Under the pieces are notes generated by a model, which had not been told where the DNA came from, made no database searches, and saw only the letters and a list, made by a program, of their open reading frames with translations. The position numbers and the translations under genes are program-made. Shown here piece by piece: positions 50,101-62,800 of a stretch of 64,000 nucleotides of DNA. Source of the stretch: Bursaphelenchus xylophilus. Taxonomy: Eukaryota > Nematoda > Chromadorea > Rhabditida > Aphelenchoididae. The stretch's first letter is position 1. Each line of letters starts with the position of its first letter. The stretch is from contig CAJFCV020000003.1 of assembly GCA_904066235.2 (NCBI GenBank), positions 5,518,001 through 5,582,000 on the forward strand, read 5' to 3'.

Positions 50101-53100
50101 TTACATCTGAAACTACGGAAGACCTCAAACCTGAAATCCCAACAACGGTTGAATCAGCTGCAGCAGAAACCTCAGCCACTTCTGCTCCGACAACAGCAGA
50201 AAATACAGTACCTTTGGACGAAAATCGGACCGAAACGTCACCGTCAGTTCCGTCGGATGCGACAACTTTTTCAACAAATCCAGGCGAAAAGACTCAGTCG
50301 TCGAGCACTAGTCCAGTTGAAACTACAGGGGAGCCGCTATATAGACTAAAGGATACACCTGGTACTACATTGCTGCCACAAGTTGCACTTACTCAAAGCA
50401 CGACAGTAAAGAAAGAAGATGACAAGACAGAACCATCAGAAAAAGAAGAAACAACTGCCAAATTAACATCAGAAGATGCAATTCTTCTGAGTACCACTCC
50501 TAAAGAACCTGCGCTAACGGAGGAAATCACAACCCAGATTTTGGAAACAGCGACTGATGGAGTTACATCTCCCTCTACAGCACGCTCCGCACCTGCGGAG
50601 AAAGAAGCCTCAGAGGAAATCGAGAGAGCAACTCAGACAGAAGAAAGCGTCACACAAAAGGCGGTGAAAGTCGATGCAACGACCGAGAAATTGGTCGAAG
50701 AAAATACGACTGCCCAAGGAATAACCTCATCGTCTGAATTGGCTTCAACCACTAACAGTTTTGTTGAGACAACACAGCTTTCACTTTCAACTGTAAATGC
50801 GATAGAACAGACCAGCTCAACCTCAGAGGAATTGAAAGTGGTTACAACAACAACTGTTGAGACTACTATTGTGGCTGAATCGACAATCCAATCAGATGAC
50901 GCCACAGCTGAGATGAGCGCTTCGACACCGCAACAACCAGCTAGACTTCTTCCAAAAACCACAACTGAAGAAGATAGACCCGTAGTAAGCAATAGAAGTC
51001 CAGAAATGGTGAATGAATTCACCCCAGCTACACGTGAAGCACCTGTGACATCTGAAACTACAACATCAGCTGATAGAGGAAGCCATGTTTCAACAACGGA
51101 AGTGTTACCTGAACCTACCACATTGGCCATTGAATCGACCACGGTATTGACTTGCAGTGACGACTGGAAAAATTATTGTGAATCAATTAACCGAACTTGT
51201 TTTGTAAACTTGAAGAGCGAACATTTGGAATGTGGAGAATGTTTGAGTGGATTTAAAATGATTGAAGGGCAGTGCATTAAGGAAACAGATGCAGAGCCGA
51301 CAGCAACCGACGTTGTCAGCACAACAGCTGTAATTCAAGAAGAGAAAACGGGTTCACCAAAGGTTGATAAAACGATGGAAGCAACTACTGAAGCCACAAT
51401 CACTTCCTCGACATCAAGCATTATTTCGAATACAGAATCTTCTGAAAGACCAATAATCCATGAGGTTGTACAAATTACGGAGAGTTCAAATACTCCTCCA
51501 ATTTCATCTACAGAAATAGGATCCGCAGCAACACCAACATTGATGGCCAAACAGGGAACGATCAGGCCTGAATCTACTGTTACGCCATCAGGAGTTTCTC
51601 CTACAGAACCTGTAGAAACGACAACCGAACATATTTCAGTTGATATTACAACTCCATCATCGACTGAAGGAAGGGTGATGACCGAAGAAATATTCTCAAC
51701 CAAAATAATGATGGTGTCCTCCACAATTCCTATTGATGTTCCCGAAAAGGAAACGACGGAAACTGCATCAACCACAAAACTAAAACCAACAATTACAAGG
51801 AAGACAACAAAGAAATCGACTAAAACAACCAGCACGACCACAACTGCAAGTACCTCTTTGGTTACAGAAGGACCTCAGATCACTAAAGGAATAGTCACAA
51901 AGATGCCAGAAGTCATCAGGACAGAAGAACCTCCAATAAATGTTGATGATGGAGAAGAGATTCAAGAGGCCCAGAAAGAAGAGCCATTTACAACAACAAC
52001 TGTAGGTGAACTAAAATAAAATAAATGATTTTGCAGATATCGACCGCAACATCGACCATCTCCATCCCAACCATGCCTTCTCATTCTCAATGTTTATCGT
52101 CAGATGAATGCGGAGTTGACTCACATTGTAGTAGAAGACTCGGTAAATGTGAATGTGATGATGGATTCCGATTAAAGGGCGATAAATGTGAAGGTACGCC
52201 AATCTAAGAGATTCATGTAAATTAAATAAACGTACCGTCAATAACAAGAAATATAATATATTCCTCTTTTTTAGATGTCAACGAATGTCGAGAGAACTCT
52301 CACAAATGTCATAAAAGTTCAGTTTGCCGGAATTACATCGGCGGTTACGCCTGTGATTGTCCCATCGGATGGAGATTAAACTATCTTAATCAATGCATCG
52401 AGATCGATGAGTGCAATGAGAGAAACAATACTTTATGTCATCCTAGAGCCAGTTGCATCAATCTTCAAGGAAATTACACTTGCCAATGTGATGATGGTTA
52501 CATCGGAGATGGATATACTTGTTTCGAAGATGCCTTCAGGCATTGTAATGAAAAAGAATTAAAGATGACGTCATGCAATGAAGGGCATCTGTGTTTAATT
52601 AATGCGAATGGACAAGAGAATTGCGAGAAATGTAAATCTGGCTATGAAATGATTAATGGAACATGTCTGGATGTAAATGAATGTATTAATCCGGATACAA
52701 ACAAGTGTAACATTAATGCGTTGTGTATAAATACTCGTGGAGGTTACATCTGTGAATGTCAAAATGGATATAAAGGAGATGGAGTTTACTGTGAAGATGT
52801 GGATGAATGTTCCTCAATCAAACCTTGCCATCCCCTGGCCAGATGTTCTAATCTCAATGGAACTTATATGTGTACATGCCCTGAGGGTTGGATGGGGGAT
52901 GGAAGATATAAATGTGTGAATCCATTGGATAGAAGATGTGAACATAAGGAGTATTTGTGTAGTAGTGAGAAGTTCCATTCTTGTCTGAGTGTAAATGTGA
53001 CAGCAGATCTTATGTCGTTCTGTGAGTGTGAAAAGGGATATCGATATAACGCTACTACAAGGCAATGCGATGGTAGGCTTTTTTTAAAATGATCTGATTG

Positions 53101-56100
53101 AAAATTTTAAAATTTACAACGATTTATTTTAGATATTGACGAATGTATGGAAGGACGCTCTAAATGTAATTCAACAACATCTACGTGCCTCAATTATATG
53201 GGTGGATATTCGTGTGATTGCAGGCAAGGGTTTGAGGGAAATGGCGGGGTTTGTGTGGATGTAGATGAATGCCAACGGGGAATTCATGGATGTCATCAAA
53301 CCAGTAATTGCTACAACGAGATTGGAAGTTATCGATGTAAATGCCCAGCTGGATATGCGATGGGAGAGAATGGTTTCTGCGAATTGATCACCGATGCGTC
53401 AACAACTGCTGTTGTGGAACTAACAACTACTCAGAAATTTAACCTTGAAACAACAACTGAGTTCGAGAGAGAGGAAGTGACAACATCAGAGGTGCCTACC
53501 AGTTACCGTAAGACAAGTGAAGCTGCTTTTGATCCTGAAATAACTTCGACCTCACTGCCATCGACATCTGGAGAGTCAACAACCATTTCATCGACGCCTT
53601 CAGAATCTTCTGAAACTCTACCACCTTCAGTTACAGTAGCCGTCACCCAATCCCCAACTACATTATCTTCATCCTCTACCAAACCAACTCCAATTCCCGT
53701 CAAGACAACTCAAACGGCAAAACTACAGTCATCTGCAACTCCAGAATTTTTAACTTCAGAAAACCCAATTCCCCGACGAAATGAATGCACGGATGACTGG
53801 AAGGATTACTGTAAGGGGCTGAATAAAGTCTGTTTTGTGGATTCTGAAGATCTTCTGCAATGTGGAGAGTGTCTGAAGGGATACATGCACGAAAATGGAG
53901 AATGTATTCGTAAGTCTTGGAGTGAAACATAAATATTTTTCAATTTAGCTCAATTAGGAGTTGGAAATTGCACTGAAAATAACAATTGTCATCCAAATGC
54001 GGACTGCATCGACAGTATTTGGACAGCATCTGTTCGAAATACGCACAGTTGTGTGTGCAAAAAGGGATATGTTGGCGATGGAAATCATTGTGAAGGTAAG
54101 TTTCAGTCGAATATTTTCATATTTACATTGCTTTTTCAGATGTAAACGAATGTAATACGATCCCCGGGCTGTGTGACATCAATGCTGAGTGTCTGAATAC
54201 AGATGGATCTTTCGAATGTAATTGCAACTCTGGGTATATTGGAAATGGGTTCTACTGTTTACAACATATTACTCATGGGAATCACACCAATTGTAAGACA
54301 AATGCGCGATTATGTCATCCAAATGCCTGGTGTTTAATCGATGGGTTATGTCAATGTCAACCGGGATATTTTGGAGATGGAATCGAGAGATGTGATCTAG
54401 GTATGGTTACAGATGTTTACAACAATATTTTTTAGTTAAATTATCTACAAATCAACCAGTCTCAGCATATGATGCGACTGAGAAACCTCCAGAAACCATA
54501 CCATCAACACCCACATCAACCATTTTAGTTTCGGCTTCTTTCCCATCCATTATATCAGGCTCATCTCCATCCGAATCCCCTGCTACCGCCACCCGGGCCT
54601 CTCCTTCTTTTGCCTGGTCTCTCCCTCCTCATTCCTCTTTTCCTCCTCACGAGCAAACTTATATTATTCCTGAATCCTCCCCATCCAGGTTCGTTCCAAA
54701 CTGTGTATTGGACAAAGAGATAAGATGTCATCCAATGGCCAGTTGTAATACATTTAGTGGCCAATGCAAATGTCGTCCTGGATATGAAGGAGATGGATTT
54801 ACACATTGCAGGTGAGAGATATTCGAATATTTACTGTAACGGTGTTTATCTAACAATAAATTTTTCTTTCAGTCGAGTTTGGGAAGACTGTCGCTCTGAT
54901 TCCCACCTCTGTGACTTCAATGCCAAGTGTAATTCCACATTTGGCCAATGTGAATGTAACCCCGGCTACATTGGAGATGGTCTTTCCTGTACTCCAGATC
55001 GTCTCGATTGCTCTGCTCATGATGATTTATGCAGTGAATTCGCAGACTGTATTGGAAAGAGATGCCAATGCAAAGAAGGTTATACTGGAGATGGGATGAT
55101 GTGCTTCTCGATGACTGCGAAACTCTCCCGCCACGATTGTCTTAACTGTCATTGCAGAGCCAATTGTGTCGAAGGAGAATGCGTATGTCAGCCAGGATTC
55201 AATGGAAATGGCCTGGTTTGTCTGCCAGATCCGTATGATTGCATTAATTATCCCGGAGTCTGTCATATGAACGGCTACTGTAACAATGCTACCAGGAAAT
55301 GTGAATGTCATCAAGAATATGTTGGAAATGGGTATGATTGTACCCTCAGGAAATCCTGCACTCAATTCCCAGCTCTCTGCCATCCAGATGCCGATTGTTT
55401 GGAATCTGGGCAGTGTCAATGCAGATTTGGATTTTATGGGGATGGTATTTACTGTAAGAAAGACATCTCGTACAGGGAACTGACACAAGTAAAACTTATG
55501 GAGACTTCCTCAGTTGAGTGCGCTACTTATTGTGGATACAATCAGGAGTGTTTTAATGGCGCCTGCAAGTGCAAGACTGGATTCAGTGCGAATATAAATG
55601 GGGTCTGCATTGGTACGTTGATGAGTCGACTTTTTACACTTGAGGCTTAGAGGGGCTGACACTAAAATAATTTTAGATGTGGATGAATGTCTTACCGGAG
55701 CAAATTCTTGTTCTCCGCATGCCAAATGTCATAACTCTGAAGGTTCGTATCAGTGTTCTTGTCCGCGAGGAATGGAAGGCGATGGCCATACCTGCCGAAC
55801 ATTACAATATACATCTCCCGGAGTCCAAGTTGAATGTCTGGGAGACGGCATGAGGGTCATGTTCTCCAATCTTCCCCATCCTTTCTCTGGCCGTGTTTAT
55901 GTGAAAGGACAGACGGATAATGAATATTGTGCAAAGACATATAATGGGGACTCCGGCCAGAACATTGTGTTTGACGTGAATCTCGCTCATTGCAATATGT
56001 ATATGAGATCCAACAATACATTGACCACAACTCTAATTGTTCAACGGCACCCAACTTTTGTGACTTCAGAAGCCGAATCTTACAATGTCCAATGTAGTTA

Positions 56101-56922
56101 TCCCTTGGCCGAGAGAATAGTTGAGGCCAAGTATAATATCCATGATCTGGAGCCAAGAGAATCGATCGCTCAGAATGGATCCTCTCCAGTTTGTCAATTT
56201 AATGTGAAAAATTTGGAAGACATCAGAGTGGATCAGGCACTGGTCGGGCAGATACTCAAACTCACTCTTTCCGTATCTCCCGAACCCGAAAACGCGATCC
56301 TGCCAAGGAGTTGTTATGCAATTAACCTGGAAAGTAATGATCGATATCAATTAACAGATCAGTCCGGATGTGCCATTGACACAGAGTTGTTTCCGGAATG
56401 GAAGAGAATCTCCAAAACTCAACTTCAAGCAATATTTAGGACATTTAAATGGCCAGAGAGTACAATGATCAGGTTCGAATGTTACTGTACTCCTTGTGAT
56501 GAAGGATGCTTGGAGATGAAGTGTGGAAAGAGAAAACAGAGATTGTCGAGACATATAAAGAAGCAGAATGAGGAGGTTATGCTCGATAACGGAACTCTCA
56601 CTTTCTCTCAAGTTGTGACCATAAATGAGGATGAAGAAGAAAGAAAAGTCCAGAAGGAATTTGAGAGATGGCTGGCTGGAGGTAAGGAAATGGTTTATAA
56701 AACACACTTTTTATAGAAGGGTCCCCGACCACCTCGATCATCACCAATGACTATGTGTGCATGAGTTCCCTCTGGTTCTTGTCCACTCTGATGGCCAGTA
56801 TCCTCTCTATAATCACCCTGATTACTGTATTTATTTTATATTATAAAAAGATGCGGGTCTTATCCAAACAGAAATTTTTGGAATCCCATTTGGATGACAA
56901 TCTTTCGTACATTCAATTTTAG
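32160..56922 (+). CDS. noam-1: giant EGF-mucin-ZP transmembrane matrix protein, NOAM-1 (FBN-1)-like
   Basis: Twenty exons join in phase: 32160-32415, 32485-32595, 32635-32751, 32811-33191, 33236-33583, 33664-33981, 34048-34161, 34198-34317, 34449-34814, 34849-46359, 46495-52001, 52037-52193, 52275-53072, 53133-53909, 53949-54095, 54140-54400, 54436-54811, 54873-55612, 55677-56681, 56717-56922. The total is 7,871 residues. Order: signal peptide MVIWLVSILFSVVLKSCDG; a degenerate LDLa-like CDG...DC...DE motif; about 11 EGF modules, many calcium-binding (DIDEC, DVNEC); about 5,600 Thr/Ser/Pro-rich residues in two huge exons; about 19 more EGFs; a ZP domain starting VQVECLGDGMRVMFSN; a basic KRKQR cleavage site; and a final membrane span (FLSTLMASILSITLITVFIL) with a short tail. 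This is the layout of the apical-matrix protein NOAM-1/FBN-1, which holds epidermis against mechanical stress. Most EGF-boundary introns are phase 1. Confidence 0.8.
34730..48830 (+). repeat. dispersed protein motif G-L-x-I/L-x-G-x-x-I/L inside the giant gene
   Basis: A motif of about 10 residues recurs roughly 20 times across exons 9-11: GLELTGKGLF (34738), GLELSGNGLE (37217), GLEIFGSDIQ (about 38076), GLEIFGSDIS (about 41604), GLEIIGSDIL (about 41730), GLEITGKGLK (about 43481), GLEIHGIGLF (about 43874), GLELTGKDLE (about 47536), GLAISGSDLK, GLVISGRGIE and several GLMISGKDIE. A related early form, FGFVAKP / VGLVLGP / FGLVLRP, occurs in exon 10 near 35140, 35340 and 35520. Spacing ranges from about 50 residues in exon 11 to over 800 in exon 10. 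Confidence 0.7.
38210..41345 (+). repeat. three diverged copies of a 30-60 residue module in exon 10
   Basis: KITGKVELIQTKNESSGEET (about 38213), KITSKFERIQTKNKTSGEGM (about 39066) and RLKGKVEIIQQKNETWGEKT (about 41263) align without gaps. The first two stay similar for some 55 residues, through ITK and APxLxTDxxL. They are islands of non-mucin sequence within the Thr/Ser-rich region. Confidence 0.7.
48126..49085 (+). repeat. recent tandem repeat array, 261-base and 147-base units
   Basis: Copies of ATGATTTCTGGAAAGGATAT occur at 48126, 48387, 48534, 48804 and 49065 (the last with one change at its 3' end), so successive units are 261, 147, 270 and 261 bases. The 261-base units at 48126 and 48804 are nearly identical. 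Each is a roughly 114-base block joined to a 147-base block; the 147-base block recurs alone in between. All units keep frame (87, 49, 90 and 87 codons). The product repeats EEQGLMISGKDIETIRP and TDLDLSSSTASTLTPEPSSS. Confidence 0.85.
49903..50144 (+). repeat. 129-base direct duplication in exon 11
   Basis: The stretch starting CTAGCCACAACAACAAATAC at 49914 recurs at 50043, 129 bases (43 codons) later, with about 95 consecutive bases essentially identical. The product repeats ATTTNTEEVVSTKSPEKTVT. Confidence 0.85.
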
Positions 56923-57592
56923 TCATAATTACTTTTAATTTATTTTTTATATTGTTCATGACGCCATCCAAAAATCTTATTCCGCCACATTCCCGTTAGT
57001 AATAAGTATAATATTAATATTTGAAGTAGCTTAACTCTAGTCTTTTCAGACATTCTAAAGATCCTCATTTTCTTTTCTTATGGTTATTTTCTGTTATAAA
57101 TTAAGCATTTTTATCATTGATTGCTTTGATGAATCAACGTTTGTATATTTCGTAGTAACTGGTCAGAGTAACAAGCTAAAGAAGTCGAATAGTCATTGAA
57201 TCGTGCAAATGAGTACCCAGAAATCTTGTGAAATTGGTAATACTACTTAAACATCGAGACAAATCAAGTTGTGCTCGTCCAATTAAGCATTTCTCCCGAT
57301 TGACAAACGAGGAACGGTCTCTGGCAATTTAATTAAAAACTCTAATTGCGTCACAGGCCACGTGAGATTGAGCACGGACATTTAGGACTTGCAAAAATTA
57401 ACTCTTATACACTCAGTCCTTGCACCCAACAAGTGCGGAAGAATGTAAATAATAAAAGCGCCTCTTTCAGCAATTTTATTCGAATCTTTTGTAAATGGAA
57501 GGTAATGTACAATAAGGAAAGTACCGAGATCGATATGTTGATGGCCTGAGGACACGTTCGGTGGCCAGAGATAGAAGTTTGAATACTCGTAT
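56923..57592. other. convergent intergenic region
   Basis: AT-rich 3' flanks of the giant ZP gene and of the second amine receptor. No gene seen. Confidence 0.5.
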
Positions 57593-59895
57593 TTAGAAGA
57601 CGGTCTCCCGAACCGCGAAGAGGTACCTTTGATGTTTCCGGAGCTGACGAAACAAGGCCCGTTTAAACTCCCGATTGAAAACTGTGTAGATCACTGGGTT
57701 GATGCCGCTGTTGCCTAAACAAAACAAAGAAATAAATTTAGAAATCAAACAGGAATTCTGTTTCATTTACGCACCTCCCCCCTGTACACATCAACTGTGT
57801 ATTCGGTGACGTCTTTCTGAATTTGGATATGGAAATTACTGCCTTATATGTAACTGAAGTTCGCCCTCCTACTCCCTCAGGGAATGCGCAGTAAACGAGT
57901 TTTCAACGGCAAAACAAAAGTATCCCCACAATTTAGCCAAGAATAACTTCTCCATCGCCATATTTAATGGATTCTTTAAGAGTATTCTTTGTTTCGAAAA
58001 AAAAGTTAAAAAAGTGCACTCAACAACGATTAAGGACATTTTTTTGAGTACTAATTAATTCCAAAATCCTTTTCAATTGTGGGCTCTCATTTCTGTAATT
58101 TGGGACTAATCGTAAGAAAAGTTTAAATTATCCAAATTTGGAGGAAGCGTTACATTTTCAGAATCTTAAAGCACACCCAAGTATTCGAATATTTTTATAA
58201 CTTTATATGGTCAGGTAAAAAAACACAAAACTTACAGTAACCCAGCCAAAAAAAGAATTTGAAAACCAATTCTGGAGCTGAGAATCCAAAGGCAGCAAGT
58301 ACATACATGACCTGAAAAAGATGAAACATTGTTTTGTAGTTTTAAAGTAACTTACAAAGAAAGGCAGCCAGCTGGCAATAAAAGCTGTTAAAATCAGTCC
58401 CAGAAGTAAAGTGGCTTGTCTTTCTTTGATCTTGAGCAGTCTCCGCCGTTTCTCCGTGCTCTTTTTACTCTCACAAGTCTCTTCCATCTTCTCCAATGAC
58501 ATGGCCACCCATTTACCCCGGGTTTTACCGTATCCATTCTAAAAACATTCGATTATATAACTGCAAGAAACCCTCCGATTCGACCTCTATAAAACATCGC
58601 AATGGAAACTGAGAAAGTTTAATGATGAGGAATAAAATGCTAAAAAAAGGTTTAAATCATTGAAAACGTCACCAAACACATGGTTAATTGGCAACTCTAT
58701 CTATTTTTCATCATACATGACCGTGCTTACATCATCCCTCCCAAATCTTGCAAATTCAAGAGTTCTGCATATTAAATGGCTAACAAAAAATGTTTGTTTC
58801 CATGTGGGACTTGTCAATATATAATAAACTAACTTACCATGAGTTCTGGAGGACTGCCGACTTTGTTTCCGTTAGAAGGAGGTGTGAACACAGCACTGTT
58901 TCCATTAGACCCCGATGTAACATGAGCATGAGTTGCAGCAGCCAGCTGGCATAACGTCTGATCAGTCCGCTGGGTTTCCTTTAATCGCTGACGACTGTGA
59001 TGTTTGGTGATTGTGTAGATCCGCCAATATACGATGATTAAGATGATGACGGGAATGTAAAAAGAGCCACAGGCCGAGTAGATGACATAACCAACTTCAG
59101 AACTGACTGTGCACTTCCCCGGCTCCCGGATTGGCCGCCAACCAAGGATCGGGGGAAGGCATATCAACAACGACACCAGCCATGCGACCCCTGCAAGTGA
59201 CGTATAAATATTAACAAGTCCCTTTCGTAACAAAGAATTCTAAGACGTTAATTTCGAAGTTCTCTTTGACTATGGCCTCACCTATCATGATGGCCATTCT
59301 GGCTGGCGTTCTTTTGCTGGGATAGGTTAATGGCTGGGTCACTGACCAGTATCTGTCCAGCGAGATAATACAAATGTGGAGGATCGAGGCGGTCACAAAA
59401 AGGACATCCAGGGCCAAATACAACTCGCATAGAATATCGCCTAAAACAATTATTTTACACTTATGAAACAGGAATAAATTTTATATGTACTTCACACTCG
59501 GGAAGGACTTTACCTAGAACCCAAACTCCAATGATCTCATAAGTCATGGTCAAAGGCATCACCAGAAGTCCGACCAGAAGATCGGCTACAGCTAGCGATA
59601 CGATCAGCCAATTCTGCCGTTGACTTCTCAGTTTGTGATCATTGTTTACAGTCAAGACCACCAACAAGTTGCCGCAGACAATCACCTGAAATAATGACTT
59701 GGGTTGTAACTATGTATAATATTTATAATGCAGAAAACGTCATCTTTATCTCATTCTCCTTACCAACATGACAATCAGCATGAAGGCAATGGTGACAAAT
59801 GCGGTGGACAGGGACAGACATGAGGGCCATGGGGAATCGCACGAGGCGTTCAGGAAGGGCGCCAACGATCCCAGACTAGAGATGTTGTTGTTCAT
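57593..59895 (-). CDS. biogenic amine GPCR (tyramine/octopamine-like)
   Basis: Seven exons (59895-59764, 59685-59514, 59440-59282, 59190-58838, 58538-58356, 58311-58236, 57714-57593) give 398 residues. Signatures: [10 protein letters not shown] (TM1), [20 protein letters not shown] (TM2), [20 protein letters not shown] with [13 protein letters not shown] (TM3; Asp for amine binding, then DRY), [16 protein letters not shown] (TM4), [20 protein letters not shown] (TM5), [14 protein letters not shown] (TM6) and [14 protein letters not shown] (TM7). NNNISS and NAS near the start are likely glycosylation sites. Loop 3 is about 90 residues. The [26 protein letters not shown] pattern points to the tyramine/octopamine branch, but the ligand is not proven. 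Introns 4 and 6 are about 300 and 520 bases. Confidence 0.83.
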
Positions 59896-62800
59896 GTGGC
59901 CTCATCAACATCACGCTCAGTCAGGTGTACACAACCCTGCAATTGGCGTCGGTTGTACTCTTAACAGCTGAAAGAAGAGATAGAGGAAGGCCCGGAATGC
60001 ATTCAAAAAATGTTAGGAAAGTTTTGAATCACGTAATTAAACACGCTTTCTCGGGACATAACCTCCGGCTACGGTAGACGCCATCTTGTTCCGGAGACAG
60101 GGTGATCGACCACATATACGCGCTTTTATAAAGCGTCATCAAAATTTTGTTTTGGCGCCCTTAAACGAGTAGATTCACAAAAAAAAATATTTTTTAGAGG
60201 TCTTGCCCTAAGAGTGAATCCCGTAATTTGGTTGAAGGTTTGAGGGGCTGGAGTGAAGTGAAGAAGTAACGCCAAATGTAATTGAAATGTTGCGGAGGGA
60301 ATTCTAGGGTCCAAGCAACGCTACGGCGGGCCATAAAACGAGGTCTGTAATTTGAATAATGACTACTCGAACCCTGTGAATAAAAATGTCAAGCTAATGG
60401 AACTCCCGTCCACGTGAGATTAGACAGTCCCTTGGGCCAAATATTTTTGTGTAATCTACATAAAACGCAGGGACATCGTCGTATAATGGCACCATCAAAA
60501 CAGGGCCTTAACATTTTTAACACTTGTTTATGCCCCAAGGGCATTTTAAGAGACGAATACTGAAGGCAAGAAATTAACCCAGATAACTCCGGTTTATGAA
60601 GGGATTAAGCTTTACCTTATATGAACTCCCTCAAGGGTCCAATCGGCGGAAACATTGGACTTGACCCGTTTTGCGTCATTATTCTTTTCTCTGCCGGACA
60701 ACAAATTAATTAAAGACTAGTCACACTTTTTCATCCGCAAAATGCGGCCAACCACGTAATGGCATTAAATGCCCGGTGTTCAAGATTAGGACCTCAAACC
60801 CTCCCTTTCTCTTGCCCTAAGGCCTTCTGAACCCAATTCAGTTATGCCTTTAATATAACGTCCATTCAGTATACGGAATAAATGGCCTTGGAAAGACAAA
60901 GAAAGAGGAGGGGAGAGTGTGAAACGAAGTAAAATTGGGAAGAAAAGTTAACCAAATTACGTAAGAAATACAGGTGAGAGAAGCATATGCAGACCAAACA
61001 ACCCAGAACTTACCATTTGGACTGGCACATATTTACATAATTAATCTTCCGAATACCAGACATTGGAAATGAAGGCGGAAAGATTAGCAATTCAGAGTTT
61101 AAAGTCTTGAGAAAATTGAAATTGTTCTCTGTGTTTAAGCCAAATAAATGCGAGAGTCCAATAATCATGCACCGTGCAAATATTGGAGCGTTTAATTCCT
61201 GGAAAGCCCCGGATTTGACACCAGACCCGTCAACATCCTTGTATGTAACCACCTCACAACTCTCTACTCACACTAAATGATGTTCTACCGTCTCAAAAGG
61301 CCAACCGTTCCCATTCTGTGGGTACGATGGCCACTTCAGATGACACAAAACAGAATGGCCCAGGTAAAAGCCTCAAGGCGGTTCATGGAAAGACAATTAA
61401 GTGATGCCACTGAAAAGACTTTATCTCCCTTATAACGAATTAGTTAAAGGGCTGGGGCTAAGTGCAAAGCCGCAAAAGAAAATAAGCCCTCAGGTCTTGA
61501 AGACATTGCTCCGGTCTTCTGGCCCTCAGGCATTCAGGCACACAAACCGCGGCATATTAAATAAATAAACAAAAGAAATAAATAAAAAATATTGAGATGG
61601 ACACCAAGGCATGTGAAAGAACCAGTCCTATTACGCAACGGTCTTACAAAGTCTCAAAAACGGACTAAAGGGATGAAAATGATTAGGTTCGAGGACGGAG
61701 CCCAAAACAGGCCAGGGGTGGGGCACAAAAGGAACGGATTGATTAACCAAGAAGACCGTGCATAATATGGCTTCGCTTATGAGCCCGGTTATTTTGAAAG
61801 TATAAACAAAGACTCAGATGACAAAACTACTCAAAAACGAAGCACTCTTGTGTAATCATCACCTCGCTCCTCAGAAGACAAAATATCAGAAATTATTCCC
61901 CATTTTAAATTTCCGAAATTCTTTTAGTACCCACGAGGCTTGACTGTTGTTAAGCACGCAACAACAGTGCATCTAGTCAGCGGATCCTCATCCCCCTCAC
62001 CTCTTCCCTTTTTCACACCAATTTCATATACATTGCGTTTCGTCTTTCGTCCCCCCTCCCCCCTTCCAGGCCTCTTCAGTTGCCGAGGCTGCATCGTTGA
62101 CATGTCGGAGTCGTCGGTTCCTGACAATTCTCGGACAAGACGGATGGATTGACGCCGGATTTAATGAAAACAGTCCCCCCTTCCCTTCAAATTCATTTTT
62201 GCGCATATGCCAGAGAAAGTTCGAGTTATGGGACAGCCTCCGAGACAGTTCCGGTGCCAAATCAAATTTTAAGCTTCCGGCACCGAATCATCAACCGGCC
62301 TTCAGACGTACCCAGAACGGTGATGGGAGAGACCGTGGGAACGGAAGGCAGCCCACGAATCCCAAAAGTCATCAATCCCTAGTCTCTCTGTTTGACCAAG
62401 TGGCTCTAAATAATAATAATAAAAGCCGCTAAATGCAAACAAATCATTTCAAACTTGGATAAAAAGTTTAAAAAATGATTAGGGAACGCGAAATATAATA
62501 TGCAAGACGTCTGAAGGGCCAAGAAGTGGAAATTCAAGATTGTTTGACCTCGGGGCAAGACCAGGACAAGTATGGATTAAGGCGACGACAACAAGACCAC
62601 AGGCGTCTGATGCGGATTGGAGGTTTGTTTGCCAATCACAATCATCCAAATTCAGTCAATTCCCTCTTTCGCAGACGACGATCCTCGCAATCAACGTGAT
62701 GGATAACACATAAAACAGACGCTCAAAAGAAAATGTATATAATAAATACTACAGCTGCGTAATGGAAAGTTATAACTCGGCCCTACGAACTTCCTGGACA

